From Pseudoalteromonas rhizosphaerae (GTDB taxonomy: Bacteria; Pseudomonadota; Gammaproteobacteria; Enterobacterales; Alteromonadaceae), in assembly GCF_902498845.1 (NCBI RefSeq), contig NZ_CABVLM010000005.1:62001-126000 (forward strand): a DNA stretch of 64,000 nucleotides, given 5' to 3'. Under the pieces are notes generated by a model. It had not been told where the DNA came from. It did not search any database and saw nothing but the letters and a program-made list of their open reading frames with translations. This document shows positions 17,651-25,342 of the stretch, piece after piece. Both the position numbers and the translations under genes were made by a program. Positions within the stretch are counted from its first letter, which is position 1, and each line of letters starts with the position of its first letter.

Positions 17651-18169
17651 ATGCTTAAAGTAAATAACCACACAAAATACCCGTTTGTTGCAGCTATTGC
17701 CGCACTTGCAGCAATGGGGGAGTTATATCGTCTAAAAAACTTGTTGAACGAAGCCTTAGATAAAGGACATACCATTGATGAGCTTAATAGTGCATTTTCT
17801 TATATGGTTACCTACATTGGTGCCCCTCGGGCGTTAAATAGCCTAAACGTGCTAAAACAAATATGTTTGCAAAGACAGCCAAATCGTACAGCATTGGTTG
17901 AGCAAGAAATTGAACACCTATCCACGACTAAAATAAACAGCGCCCAAAGCAGGCTTTCTCATCACTGTTACTTGGCAATAAAGCTGGGGGCATTGGCGGT
18001 GGACGATAATTTTCAAGCTCTGCTTCAAGCCCATTTAGTTACATGTCTTGATTCGCAATTTGAAGCAGCACACATAAATACCGTGATCAATTCACTGGCT
18101 ATTAAAGCAGATATAAACGTAGCAATGCGCGCTAATTTATCTTTTGAAAAATTGTTAGAGCGCGCATAG
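17651..18169 (+). CDS. Carboxymuconolactone decarboxylase-like (AhpD-fold) protein
   Basis: A 172-residue, mainly helical protein. The first half reads like the carboxymuconolactone decarboxylase fold (MGELYRLKNLLNEALDKGHT, then IDELNSAFSYMVTYIGAPRAL), used by decarboxylases and peroxidase-like AhpD proteins. The AhpD CxxC redox pair is absent, so peroxidase activity is unlikely. The second half (about 100-172) may repeat the fold. It is divergent from an AraC regulator, which probably controls it. The ribosome site AAAGAGA is acceptable. The substrate is unknown. Confidence 0.68.
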   Translation: MLKVNNHTKYPFVAAIAALAAMGELYRLKNLLNEALDKGHTIDELNSAFSYMVTYIGAPRALNSLNVLKQICLQRQPNRTALVEQEIEHLSTTKINSAQSRLSHHCYLAIKLGALAVDDNFQALLQAHLVTCLDSQFEAAHINTVINSLAIKADINVAMRANLSFEKLLERA

Positions 18170-18197
18170 TAGTAATATACATTACGAAATTAGACGC

Positions 18198-18605
18198 TTA
18201 AGGCACAGTATCAAAGCCAGTTATAGTGTTTAGCTCTTTTAACCAAGATGGGCTTGAACGACACCAAATTTGTGCTTTAGGAATAAGTTGCTCACGCTGC
18301 TCAATAGCCCCAATACGTAGGCCATAAATTTTATCGCCATCACCGACTGACGTTGCATACAAAGAGGTGCCGCAATTGCCACAAAATCCCTGTGCACGCT
18401 TATTACCACTTTCGGCTGTTTTTATATATTCTTTCGGCACAGCTGCAGTAAACGTAACCGCGTTAGGATGTGATATAACCACAGTTCGAAATGGGGAACT
18501 TGCGATAATTTGGCAATCAGTACAATGACAATTTATTACTTTATTTTCATCAACTTCAGCATGGTAAGTAACTTCCCCACAATGACAACGTCCGGTAATT
18601 TGCAT
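18198..18605 (-). CDS. GFA (glutathione-dependent formaldehyde-activating enzyme-like) zinc protein
   Basis: A 135-residue protein with the full set of GFA-family zinc ligands: CHCGEVTY (residues 8-15), CHCTDCQ (26-32) and CGNCGTSLY (about 94-102). The fold binds two zinc ions. Despite the name, most family members have no shown formaldehyde role, so the function is left open. A single gene with a GGGAT-type ribosome site. Confidence 0.85.
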   Translation of the reverse strand: MQITGRCHCGEVTYHAEVDENKVINCHCTDCQIIASSPFRTVVISHPNAVTFTAAVPKEYIKTAESGNKRAQGFCGNCGTSLYATSVGDGDKIYGLRIGAIEQREQLIPKAQIWCRSSPSWLKELNTITGFDTVP

Positions 18606-18692
18606 TTAAGATCCCTACATAGAATTTTAACTAACTAAAGTGGTATCACTTTACGCCAACTTCCCTTGTATTTTCAACAAACGTTTAGGTCA

Positions 18693-18941
18693 TTAACGGT
18701 TTTTATACTGGGTTTTACAGTGGCTGCGCATAATAGCGGGATTGCGTAATTTTAAATGTTTTGTTGTACGGCCAGCATGGCGCTTGCGCCAGACTTTAAA
18801 CGAACCCGATGAGATATTGTCGCGCATAAAACTAACTAACTGGGAATGATTTAAACCATAAAGGTTTTCAATGGCTTCAAATGGCGTGCGATCTTCCCAC
18901 GCCATCTCGATAATTCTAGACACTTGGCTACTATCAAACAT
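18693..18941 (-). CDS. TIGR03643/DUF2805 family small basic protein
   Basis: An 82-residue basic protein. Its opening (SQVSRIIEMAWEDRTPFEAI, then YGLNHSQLVSFMR) and RPxxFKVWRKR-like middle (SSGSFKVWRKRHAGRTTKH) match the short DUF2805/TIGR03643 family, which looks like a single helix-turn-helix. The function is unknown. Confidence 0.75.
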   Translation of the reverse strand: MFDSSQVSRIIEMAWEDRTPFEAIENLYGLNHSQLVSFMRDNISSGSFKVWRKRHAGRTTKHLKLRNPAIMRSHCKTQYKNR

Positions 18942-18991
18942 AACTGACTCTTCTACAAAATATCTTTATACCCGACATAGCAAGAATACGA

Positions 18992-19369
18992 TCAATCTGT
19001 AATTTCAACTCGCCATGGTGGATTCAGCCGATTCCCCCCCGCCCAATAAAGTTTAATTTTATTGCTTGATGGGTCTTTTAACACAGCTTCTCGCCATAAA
19101 TAACGCTGCTCAGTGATCACTGATTCAAACTCAAAGCCCTTAGCTTTTAAGGAGGCGACCCACTTTTCTAGTTCTGCGTTTTCAAAATATATAACCGCAC
19201 CATTACTAAACACATCATCAGTTAATAATAAAGAAAATGTAGCTTTATTAGGGCACTCAAAGCGTGAGTAATGATCCGTTTTTACAATTTGTGTAAAGCC
19301 CATGGCCAGGTAAAATTGATTTGCTTTTTCGATGTCACAGACGGGTAAAGTGATTTGATTAAGGTTCAT
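18992..19369 (-). CDS. VOC (glyoxalase/bleomycin-resistance fold) protein
   Basis: A 125-residue protein with the VOC opening INLP-like (NQITLPVCDIEKANQFYLAM), a paired beta-alpha-beta-beta-beta module and a closing KDPSSNKIKLYW. VOC proteins bind a metal and act as lyases, dioxygenases or drug binders; the specific reaction cannot be read. An AGGTAA ribosome site precedes the ATG. Confidence 0.82.
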   Translation of the reverse strand: MNLNQITLPVCDIEKANQFYLAMGFTQIVKTDHYSRFECPNKATFSLLLTDDVFSNGAVIYFENAELEKWVASLKAKGFEFESVITEQRYLWREAVLKDPSSNKIKLYWAGGNRLNPPWRVEITD

Positions 19370-19452
19370 AGTCGTTACCTAAATATTGAGTCAGATAACG
19401 ACTTTAAAACCTTAACTTAACTTGAGGTCAATTAGTAATTGGTATCTTGATA

Positions 19453-20448
19453 TTAAGATGCTTGATAGCGATTTGCTTGTTTGATGCTAGCAAAATCGTT
19501 AAAGCGAACACCGTGTTTTTTCATTACCTCAAGTACTTTCTTGCTGATCATTTGGCGTAAATAAAACGGTTGATTCGGCACAAAATGGTGAATCGTATGG
19601 GTATGGCCAAAGTTAAAACAAAACAAGTTAAACGGTGCGAACAAGCGACTCGTTAAAACATGCGTTTGCTCCAGCATGTTATTCACGCCGCCATAGTAAT
19701 GCATTGATGAAGTCACAAAATTTAATGAACTTGAACGCACAATATTAGGCACAATCAACACCACCATTAAAAACTCAAACACCGCCATAATGTCCAGCAA
19801 CAACGCCGGCGAATTAGCCGCAAGTGGGGTAAATAAATCAACTAAATGGAACACAATTACGCTGTATAAAATAGCAAAGTACGCTGTGGTAACCGGAAAC
19901 CCTGCGTTAAATACCTTAAAAAAGCTAAACCCTTTGATTTCTTTACTAAAACGTTTAGCGTTAATTAACAAGCCGAGTAAGCCATCAACAATTACCAACG
20001 CCCGTAACAATGGCTTTTTAATGCCATTACCCACTAAGCGCTCTTCTAAGTCTTGCTCAGTACCCGACACTTTATGATGATGTAAATGCATTTTACGGCG
20101 ATACCATGGGCTAATAGTATTTGGGCGCATTAGCCACACTGTTAGCATCATAAAGTTATGTAGAAAAGGCTGGTTACTAAAGTACTGTTTATGGATCAGG
20201 TCGTGTTCAAGCTCGTGGGAAATTGACGCTGCAATGGCTGCTAAAATAATACATAGCCACGCAGGGATAATAGCAAAGTAATAAAGCGCACCAACCCCAA
20301 TTAACGCACTGAGTGATAATAATAAAATAGCCATCCCGATAGTATTTTGATGGGCTAATAACGGGTGCTTTTGACGAAGCTTAGCTTCTTCAGCTTTAAT
20401 CGCCTTAACAATGGCTTGAATATTTTCCTTAGCACTTAACGTGGTCAT
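19453..20448 (-). CDS. Membrane fatty acid desaturase
   Basis: About 331 residues from the ATG at 20446-20448. Three histidine boxes hold the di-iron centre: HELEHDLIH, HLHHHKVSG and HTHTIHH. Several hydrophobic spans separate them, as in the FA_desaturase superfamily. It introduces a double bond or hydroxyl into a lipid acyl chain in the membrane. The frame stays open far upstream through a 7-bp tandem repeat (LVARCSL repeated), but that part is not desaturase-like, so I start at the first ATG. The ribosome site there is weak, which leaves the true start somewhat uncertain. Confidence 0.85.
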   Translation of the reverse strand: MTTLSAKENIQAIVKAIKAEEAKLRQKHPLLAHQNTIGMAILLLSLSALIGVGALYYFAIIPAWLCIILAAIAASISHELEHDLIHKQYFSNQPFLHNFMMLTVWLMRPNTISPWYRRKMHLHHHKVSGTEQDLEERLVGNGIKKPLLRALVIVDGLLGLLINAKRFSKEIKGFSFFKVFNAGFPVTTAYFAILYSVIVFHLVDLFTPLAANSPALLLDIMAVFEFLMVVLIVPNIVRSSSLNFVTSSMHYYGGVNNMLEQTHVLTSRLFAPFNLFCFNFGHTHTIHHFVPNQPFYLRQMISKKVLEVMKKHGVRFNDFASIKQANRYQAS

Positions 20449-20513
20449 AAATAGCAACTGATAATCAAAGTTGCGCAAATGATACCCGAATAAATAAAAA
20501 GCTGCTAGAGCGA

Positions 20514-20625
20514 GAGCAACGAGCAACGAGCAACGAGCAACGAGCAACGAGCAACGAGCAACGAGCAACGAGCAACGAGCAACGAGCAACGAGCAACGAG
20601 CAACGAGCAACGAGCAACGAGCAAC
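20514..20625. repeat. 16 tandem copies of the heptamer GAGCAAC upstream of the desaturase
   Basis: Perfect head-to-tail GAGCAAC units, beginning 66 bp before the desaturase ATG. Because 7 is not a multiple of 3, each frame reads the same seven residues cyclically, so all frames are open and no stop appears. Such tracts change copy number by slippage. Confidence 0.95.
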
Positions 20626-20977
20626 GAAAAAATAAACTGCAGTTAATTTAAGTCAAGCATGTTTTTTTAATATAACTACAATTGGTTAAGTTAGCCGTAG
20701 CTAAATCGACTTAAATTAAAAAGTGGTCTTTTAACTTGTAAAAATCGTTACTGGAAACAAAGGGATTAGACAAGACCTAGCCCTAGCGGTTTTCACACAC
20801 CAATTTTAGCCTTCAAGTTCATCCTCATTTACTTCTCATTCCCTTCTCTTTGTGCAAAAAATTAAGTGAATTATTCACAAAGAGGCGCTGCGCTTTAGAG
20901 GGCTATAAGCAAATGCTATGCTAATAACGTAAGGATTATTGCGCAGCGATCCCCTATGTGTTTGCTGTAAGCCACTT
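20626..20977. other. Intergenic region between the heptamer repeat and the cassette array
   Basis: No gene seen. AT-rich near the repeat, then a stretch with CTCATT-type polypyrimidine sequence. It presumably contains the desaturase promoter and the outer edge of the cassette array. Confidence 0.4.
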
Positions 20978-21119
20978 GCTTAACAGCCACATCGACAGAC
21001 GAAGTAAACGGATTTGCTTATTGAATTAGAGTTGATTATGAATTGACCGCCACTGAATAAAAACGGTCAAATAAAACACTAGTACCTATTGATAGAGTTA
21101 AAGCTCATATGTGTTAGGT
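20978..21119 (-). repeat. Candidate attC site, long type copy 1
   Basis: On the minus strand it runs from ACCTAAC, which contains the stop codon of the secreted-protein gene, to GTTAAGC, 142 bp. The ends form an imperfect inverted repeat (TAACACATAT against TAACAGCCACAT on opposite strands). Inside is a TTGACCG / CGGTCAA hairpin. Two close relatives are at 22757 and 25343. Confidence 0.6.
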
Positions 21120-21611
21120 TTTTTTACACTCCTGACCAAGCCACTTATTAGTTGCAGTTTCATTTGTAGATAAACTTGATAATGCAAACCTACGAATACC
21201 AGAATCATTTTCAATGATGTCAAAAAACCAAATTGCTCCATACGCAGCAGAAAAACCTTTATAGGGATTATAAATCATATTTTCAGGAGTGACACAGCCA
21301 ATAAGGTTAACCAAAGTTGGAACAAAAATACTATCAAATTGCTCTTCTAGCTCTTTTATATTTTCGATTTTTCGAGTTTTTATTTTTAAATAACCATCAT
21401 CAGAAACATATGTTTCACTTGAGCTAATATTTAGTGGAAATAAAATAATCTCCTCTAAAATTGAGACATTTTTATTTGTTACACCAGCTTTAAGTTTAGC
21501 TAGAAGAGGCGCTATTTTAGTTTTTGCTTCTTCATGTGAATACTGCTCCATTCCGAAAGACTTTGGAATTGATATAAACACTAAAAGATAGAAAAATGCT
21601 ACTAATCTCAT
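21114..21611 (-). CDS. Secreted protein of unknown function (cassette gene)
   Basis: A 165-residue protein with a signal peptide (MRLVAFFYLLVFISIPKSFG, cleavage near residue 20). The mature part has one pair of cysteines (GCVTPEN; GQECKK) and a motif YNPYKGFSAAYGAIWF. I recognise no family. The start is the ATG at 21609-21611, directly after a GTTAGGT attC-type core; a GTG six bases upstream lies inside that core. The stop codon is inside the next attC core, typical of a gene cassette. Confidence 0.7.
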   Translation of the reverse strand: MRLVAFFYLLVFISIPKSFGMEQYSHEEAKTKIAPLLAKLKAGVTNKNVSILEEIILFPLNISSSETYVSDDGYLKIKTRKIENIKELEEQFDSIFVPTLVNLIGCVTPENMIYNPYKGFSAAYGAIWFFDIIENDSGIRRFALSSLSTNETATNKWLGQECKKT

Positions 21612-21615
21612 AAAC

Positions 21616-21785
21616 ACCTAACGAGGCTGTAGAATTACTCGTTTTTAATTTATTTTTATTGATGGTTCAACCATAGCCCAGTTGCTATTTTGATTCAATC
21701 GACAACTGGCTTTCACGTAAAATATAAAAAGAGGGCTTGGTGTTGTTTTAATTGGCATTTTTGCAGGTGTTTGAGTGGCTTATTT
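21616..21785 (-). repeat. Cassette-junction repeat S, copy 1
   Basis: Starting at ACCTAAC (GTTAGGT on the minus strand) and running away from the gene, this ~170-bp AT-rich block matches the block at 25775 for most of its length. Shared parts include GAGGCTGTAGAATTACTCG, TTTTGATTCAATCG and ACGTAAAATATAAAAAGAG. It precedes a gene start in both places. Confidence 0.65.
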
Positions 21786-21913
21786 TAGGTGGTAAGTGCC
21801 TAGCCTTATCAGTACATCGTGATTACAGGAGGTGAACCGCCCACTGCACTTACTGTAATAAAAAGCGCATATGGGTGATGTTGAAAGAGCTCAGGCTACC
21901 CGATTAGTGTAAG

Positions 21914-22213
21914 CTACATTTGCAACAAGAACTTACGTAAATCACGCTCTTGTCTCATTATGTGTAAAATAAAAACCTTATCATTGTCTATTTTGTAAAA
22001 TATACGACAAGGATTAACTATCACTTCACGGTAATTCAGATTTGAGAGTTCAATCGGTGTTTTCCCTGATTCAGGGAACTCTTCAAGGCGTTCAACTTTA
22101 GCAAAGATTTTCGCCACCAACTTTTTAGCTGACAGCAAGTTACTAAATGCAATATATTCAGCGATATCGTTTAGATCTTCCAGAGCAGGATTTGTCCAGA
22201 TTATTTCAGCCAT
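21914..22213 (-). CDS. RelE/ParE-family toxin
   Basis: A 99-residue basic toxin of the RelE/ParE fold: opening IIWTNPALEDLNDIAEYIAF, then FPESGKTPIEL, EVIVNPCRIFYKI and a closing ILHIMRQERDLRKF. RelE types cut mRNA on the ribosome and ParE types poison gyrase; the R/Y pattern alone does not decide. Its ATG overlaps the upstream antitoxin by 13 bases. Toxin-antitoxin pairs are common stabilising cargo in chromosomal cassette arrays. Confidence 0.88.
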   Translation of the reverse strand: MAEIIWTNPALEDLNDIAEYIAFSNLLSAKKLVAKIFAKVERLEEFPESGKTPIELSNLNYREVIVNPCRIFYKIDNDKVFILHIMRQERDLRKFLLQM

Positions 22214-22458
22214 TTATTCATTTTCTCTTTAGCTTCAATATTAGACGTAGTTTCTCCTCTACTTATTGCCTGCTCGCCTTTAGCTAACGCCTCAAGGATT
22301 TGCATACGTTTTTGCATGAATTCGAAGTCATCAACATCAACAAGATACGCTGACGGTTGCCCATGTTCGGTGATTAATACGGGCTCTTTAGTTAAATGCA
22401 GCTCAGATAATATTTTCGTCGCTTGGCGTTTCAATGTTGTTACTAACTCTACTCTCAT
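22201..22458 (-). CDS. Phd/YefM-family antitoxin
   Basis: An 85-residue antitoxin with the strongly conserved opening MRVELVTTLKRQATKIL and TEHGQPSAYLVDVDDFEFMQ, followed by an acidic, flexible C terminus that would wrap the toxin. It also represses the operon through its N-terminal DNA-binding fold. I use the ATG at 22456-22458, which has GGAGG 5 bases before it; that Shine-Dalgarno lies within the longer reading that starts at 22470. Confidence 0.88.
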   Translation of the reverse strand: MRVELVTTLKRQATKILSELHLTKEPVLITEHGQPSAYLVDVDDFEFMQKRMQILEALAKGEQAISRGETTSNIEAKEKMNKWLK

Positions 22459-22517
22459 AATAACCTCCATAAAAATGTATCACTATAGTAGCACTGAGTA
22501 AGCAATTTAGGAAACAC

Positions 22518-22756
22518 AGCTAACGAGCATGTAGATTAAAATTAGACTAAACTAGACTGACATATTCGATTGATGAAACCAGCCCTCTTGAGTAGTGCCA
22601 TGATGAAGTTAACCGATGAATGTCTCGGCTCTGGCATACTGCTTTGCTCTACCTTCTAAATCCATTTGGTCGTAGTGCCCCAGCGACCCCAAAAGGATAT
22701 GGGAAAAACCTGGCTGCGATAAAAGCGCCTCTATATGTGTTTGCCGTAAGCTACTT
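22518..22756 (-). other. Gene-free cassette segment, long version
   Basis: From an AGCTAAC half-site near the antitoxin to the attC at 22757 there is no complete gene. An ATG-less minus-strand open frame (about 22590-22750) reads ...LGHYDQMDLEGRAKQYARAE and stops at TAA; it looks like a gene remnant. The segment resembles 25185-25342 except that it carries about 50 extra bases (CGGCTCTGG...TTTGGTCG). Confidence 0.5.
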
Positions 22757-22888
22757 GCTTAACAGCCACATCGACAGATGAAGTAAACGAATTTGTTTAT
22801 TGATTTAGAATTTGACCGTCACTAAATGAAAACTGTCAAATAGAACACAAGTGCCTATGAAATGAGTTCAGGCTCATATGTGTTAAAT
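22757..22888 (-). repeat. Candidate attC site, long type copy 2
   Basis: 132 bp from ATTTAAC (minus strand), two bases after the stop of the Sel1-like gene, to GTTAAGC. It contains the TTGACCGT hairpin with one mismatch and is highly similar to the sites at 20978 and 25343. Confidence 0.62.
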
Positions 22889-22890
22889 TT

Positions 22891-23274
22891 TTACTTGGCA
22901 TATTGTTCAATATATTTTGTGGTAGTTTCTTTTGCTTGGTTTAACTCTGCCTCAGACATTACTTTGGTTAGCCGAGCCAAACCCTCTTTTGCAAACTTTG
23001 TGTCAGCACCTGCTCGCGCAATAACCACTTTGTACCAAGCATAAGACTCAACACTATTTTGTACTGAGCCAGGGCTAGACTCTAGCAAATATGCATACTC
23101 AACTTGTGCTGTGTAAAATCCTAGTTTTGCACTCTGATCTAGGTATTTTTGAGCTGATGCAAAATCACCTTTCGATGCTGCCTCCACACCTTTATGGCGA
23201 AGTTCAACTGCCTCACTTGCTAAAGTGCTAGCAGAAAATACTAGCGAGAGGATTGTTGCTAGAATGAGCTTCAT
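22891..23274 (-). CDS. Periplasmic Sel1-repeat-like protein (cassette gene)
   Basis: A 127-residue exported protein with a signal peptide (MKLILATILSLVFSASTLAS) and helical repeats of Sel1/TPR type: EAASKGDFASAQKYLDQSAK, LGFYTAQVEYAYLLE and SYAWYKVVIARAGAD. Such repeats mediate protein contacts. No partner is evident. A strong AGGAG ribosome site precedes the ATG, and the gene lies between two attC sites. Confidence 0.7.
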   Translation of the reverse strand: MKLILATILSLVFSASTLASEAVELRHKGVEAASKGDFASAQKYLDQSAKLGFYTAQVEYAYLLESSPGSVQNSVESYAWYKVVIARAGADTKFAKEGLARLTKVMSEAELNQAKETTTKYIEQYAK

Positions 23275-23287
23275 TGTTTCTCCTGAA

Positions 23288-23358
23288 ATTTAACGCCGAA
23301 TTTGCGACTGGTTTGGAGAGCAGCGGAAAACCGGTCCGACAACATGCGTTTGTTAAGT
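23288..23358 (-). repeat. attC site (textbook short type)
   Basis: 71 bp from ACTTAAC to GTTAAAT on the minus strand, both matching the RYYYAAC / GTTRRRY consensus. The arms pair imperfectly (TTAACAAACGCATG against GGCGTTAA; GACCGGTTT against AAACCAGTC). It overlaps the stop codon of the gene at 23353 and ends 14 bp before the next gene's ATG, just as expected for a cassette junction. Confidence 0.82.
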
Positions 23359-23814
23359 TTTTGCCCATTGATTTTCATAAACGCCAACTCCGAGTCGAAG
23401 GCAGTCACTGAGTTCTTTCGGCTCTACACCACAATAAATGGACTGAACAATCATCGTATGATTTTCTTCGCCGGAGAATGCCAGCTCATATCCGTGGCCG
23501 TTCCAGACGTCGCCTATTTGCCTAGCTTGTGCGATGGTTTTGCCGATAAATCGCTCAAAGGGTTGATGCTTGCAGATAATGTAGCCGTCTTGATTTGTAA
23601 TTTCAGGCAAATCAAGGCATTCATGAACACCAAGATATTCGCCGCCAACTTCCCCCTGCAAAGCAAACACTCCATTCGAAGTGCCGAGGTAAACTACGTT
23701 AAATTCTGGATCTACCACATTGATCAAGACGGTATGCAAGGTGGCTCCTTCTAGCTTTGGGAGAAGCTTACTAGATTCTTTAGCATACCCTTCGTAATCT
23801 TCTTGCATAGTCAT
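23353..23814 (-). CDS. Cytoplasmic protein of unknown function (cassette gene)
   Basis: A 153-residue acidic protein without signal or membrane segments. Distinctive parts are LHTVLINVVDPEFNVVYLGT, YIICKHQPFERFIGKTIAQA and IGDVWNGHGYELAF. I recognise no characterised family. Its start follows a GTTAAGT attC core by ~8 bp and its stop overlaps the next attC, so it is a complete cassette. Confidence 0.65.
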   Translation of the reverse strand: MTMQEDYEGYAKESSKLLPKLEGATLHTVLINVVDPEFNVVYLGTSNGVFALQGEVGGEYLGVHECLDLPEITNQDGYIICKHQPFERFIGKTIAQARQIGDVWNGHGYELAFSGEENHTMIVQSIYCGVEPKELSDCLRLGVGVYENQWAKT

Positions 23815-23821
23815 GTTTTAA

Positions 23822-23863
23822 ACTTAACGCCGCGCTCTGCCGCTTGTCGGCGGCAGCGCCTTG
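23822..23863 (-). repeat. attC site interrupted by the IS110 element (left part)
   Basis: ACTTAACGCCGCGCTCTGCC... to GCGCCTTG; on the minus strand it ends in GTTAAGT before the cassette gene. The missing RYYYAAC end is found at 25112-25117 beyond the IS. Joining the parts gives GCCTTG+TTAGAC, i.e. GTCTAAC on the minus strand, a perfect RYYYAAC. Confidence 0.7.
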
Positions 23864-25111
23864 ATACTCATTGAGCCTCCTCCCCAGCATCGCGATTATT
23901 CGCTACGCTGAAAAGGCAACTAACCTTATAGGAGAAAGCTCAATGAACTTTTACAATAACATGCATCCATATTATTGTGGAATCGATTTACACGCGCGAT
24001 TACTTTACGTCTGTATCATTGATAATACAGGACTTATCCTTGTTCACAAGAAAATTAAAGATGATCCTGAAGCGCTACTAAAACTACTTAAGCCGTATAT
24101 CGGTGACATTGTAGTTGGCGTAGAGTGCATGCACTGTTGGTATTGGGTCGCTGATTTTTGCAAAGAACACACTATCGACTTTATTCTTGGTCATGCTTTG
24201 TATATGAAAGCGATTCATGGCGGTAAAGCTAAAAACGATAAAATAGATTCACATAAGATTGCCAAACTCATCCGTGGCGGTAACTTCCCACTTGCTTATG
24301 TGTATGACAAAGATATGCGTGCTACGCGTGACTTATTACGTCGCAGAACCAAAATTGTTCGTCACGGCGCTGATTTAAAAGCCCATGTCGCCAATACTGC
24401 CAGCCAGTACAATTTACCTGCCCATAATGTCAATTTAAAGAACGTCTGCGACAGAGAAAAGATGCGCTATTACTTTCCTGATCCCGTTGTACAACGCTCT
24501 ATTAATTTAAACATGGCTATACTCGATTGCTATCATAAGGAGCTTAAGCCTTTAGAGCATTATATTGAACAAATGGCCAAGCAGCATAACCCTGTCCACC
24601 TTAATATTTTGCAAACAATTAATGGCATAGGCCGCATTTTAGCACTTACCATCATTTACGAAATTGGTGACATCAATCGTTTTTCAAGCGTACAAAAGTT
24701 CGCTTCATACAGTCGGTTAGTCAAATGCAAAGCGGAGTCTGCTGGTAAAACCTATGGCACCCAAGGTAACAAAATTGGCAATGCACATCTGAAATGGGCG
24801 TTCTCCGAAGCCGCTGTATTGCTGCTGCGTCACAATCACAACGCCAACAAATACCTTGAAAAACTACAAAAGCGAATGAGCAAAGCCAAAGCACTGTCAG
24901 CACTTGCACATAAGCTTGGTCGCTGTGTTTATTATATGCTTAAAAAAGAGACGGTATTCGATGAAGCGAAATTCTTAAAGAGTTAGTCACGGTACTGAGT
25001 GAGCTGGACATCTAACTGGATATAAGGCTGAGCATCAATCAATTGGGTGAGTTAATAACCAACAAGGTTTAACCTGATTATATGCCTACAGACCAAAGCC
25101 ACTTGCCTTGA
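23864..25111 (+). mobile_element. IS110-family insertion sequence (probably IS1111-like, attC-targeting)
   Basis: About 1.25 kb. The 8-mer GCCTTGAT occurs at both junctions (23858-23865 and 25105-25112), so the exact ends are uncertain by a few bases. Removing the element rebuilds an attC core. No clear terminal inverted repeats are seen. Non-coding ends are about 79 bp (left) and 125 bp (right); the longer right end would suit the guide-RNA position reported for IS1111-type elements. It lies in the opposite orientation to the cassettes. Confidence 0.75.
23943..24986 (+). CDS. IS110-family DEDD transposase
   Basis: A 347-residue recombinase. The N-terminal RuvC-like DEDD domain has YYCGIDLHARLLYV (first Asp), VGVECMHCWYW (Glu) and KNDKIDSHKIAKLIR (Asp pair). 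The C-terminal Transposase_20 domain has LQTINGIGRILALTII and FASYSRLVKC, whose serine is the candidate nucleophile. I start at the ATG 8 bases after TAGGAG; a longer open frame from 23871 runs through the IS end and is not needed. The gene appears intact, so the element may be active. Confidence 0.9.
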   Translation: MNFYNNMHPYYCGIDLHARLLYVCIIDNTGLILVHKKIKDDPEALLKLLKPYIGDIVVGVECMHCWYWVADFCKEHTIDFILGHALYMKAIHGGKAKNDKIDSHKIAKLIRGGNFPLAYVYDKDMRATRDLLRRRTKIVRHGADLKAHVANTASQYNLPAHNVNLKNVCDREKMRYYFPDPVVQRSINLNMAILDCYHKELKPLEHYIEQMAKQHNPVHLNILQTINGIGRILALTIIYEIGDINRFSSVQKFASYSRLVKCKAESAGKTYGTQGNKIGNAHLKWAFSEAAVLLLRHNHNANKYLEKLQKRMSKAKALSALAHKLGRCVYYMLKKETVFDEAKFLKS

Positions 25112-25342
25112 TTAGACGCTCAGTACGCGTGCATTAATACAATAAACAAAGTCGCTTACACCTGACTTGAGCCTGAAACTAACTGGATCACAATGATGAA
25201 AACAGCCGCCTTGAATAGTGCCATGATGAGGTTAACCGATGAATGTCTAGTGCCCCAGCTACCCCAAAAGGATATGGGAAAAACCTGGCTGCGATGAGAT
25301 CGCAATAAGAGAGCCTCTATATGTGTTTGCCGTAAGCTACTT
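25112..25342 (-). other. Gene-free cassette segment, short version
   Basis: Between the IS and the attC at 25343 no gene is visible. From about 25195 it parallels 22575-22756 (shared TAGTGCCATGATGA, GGATATGGGAAAAACCTGG, CCTCTATATGTGTTTGCCG) but lacks about 50 bases present there and has a small insertion (AGATCGCAATAAGAG). The first ~80 bases are unique. Confidence 0.5.

Noticed and set aside
20449..20610. N-terminal extension of the desaturase made of LVARCSL repeats
   Set aside because: It is only the translation of the heptamer repeat, contains no ATG and no family sequence; the ATG at 20448 is preferred.
23302..23754. A 150-codon plus-strand open frame
   Set aside because: It is antisense to the cassette gene at 23353-23814 and begins inside the attC; it has no ribosome site or protein character.
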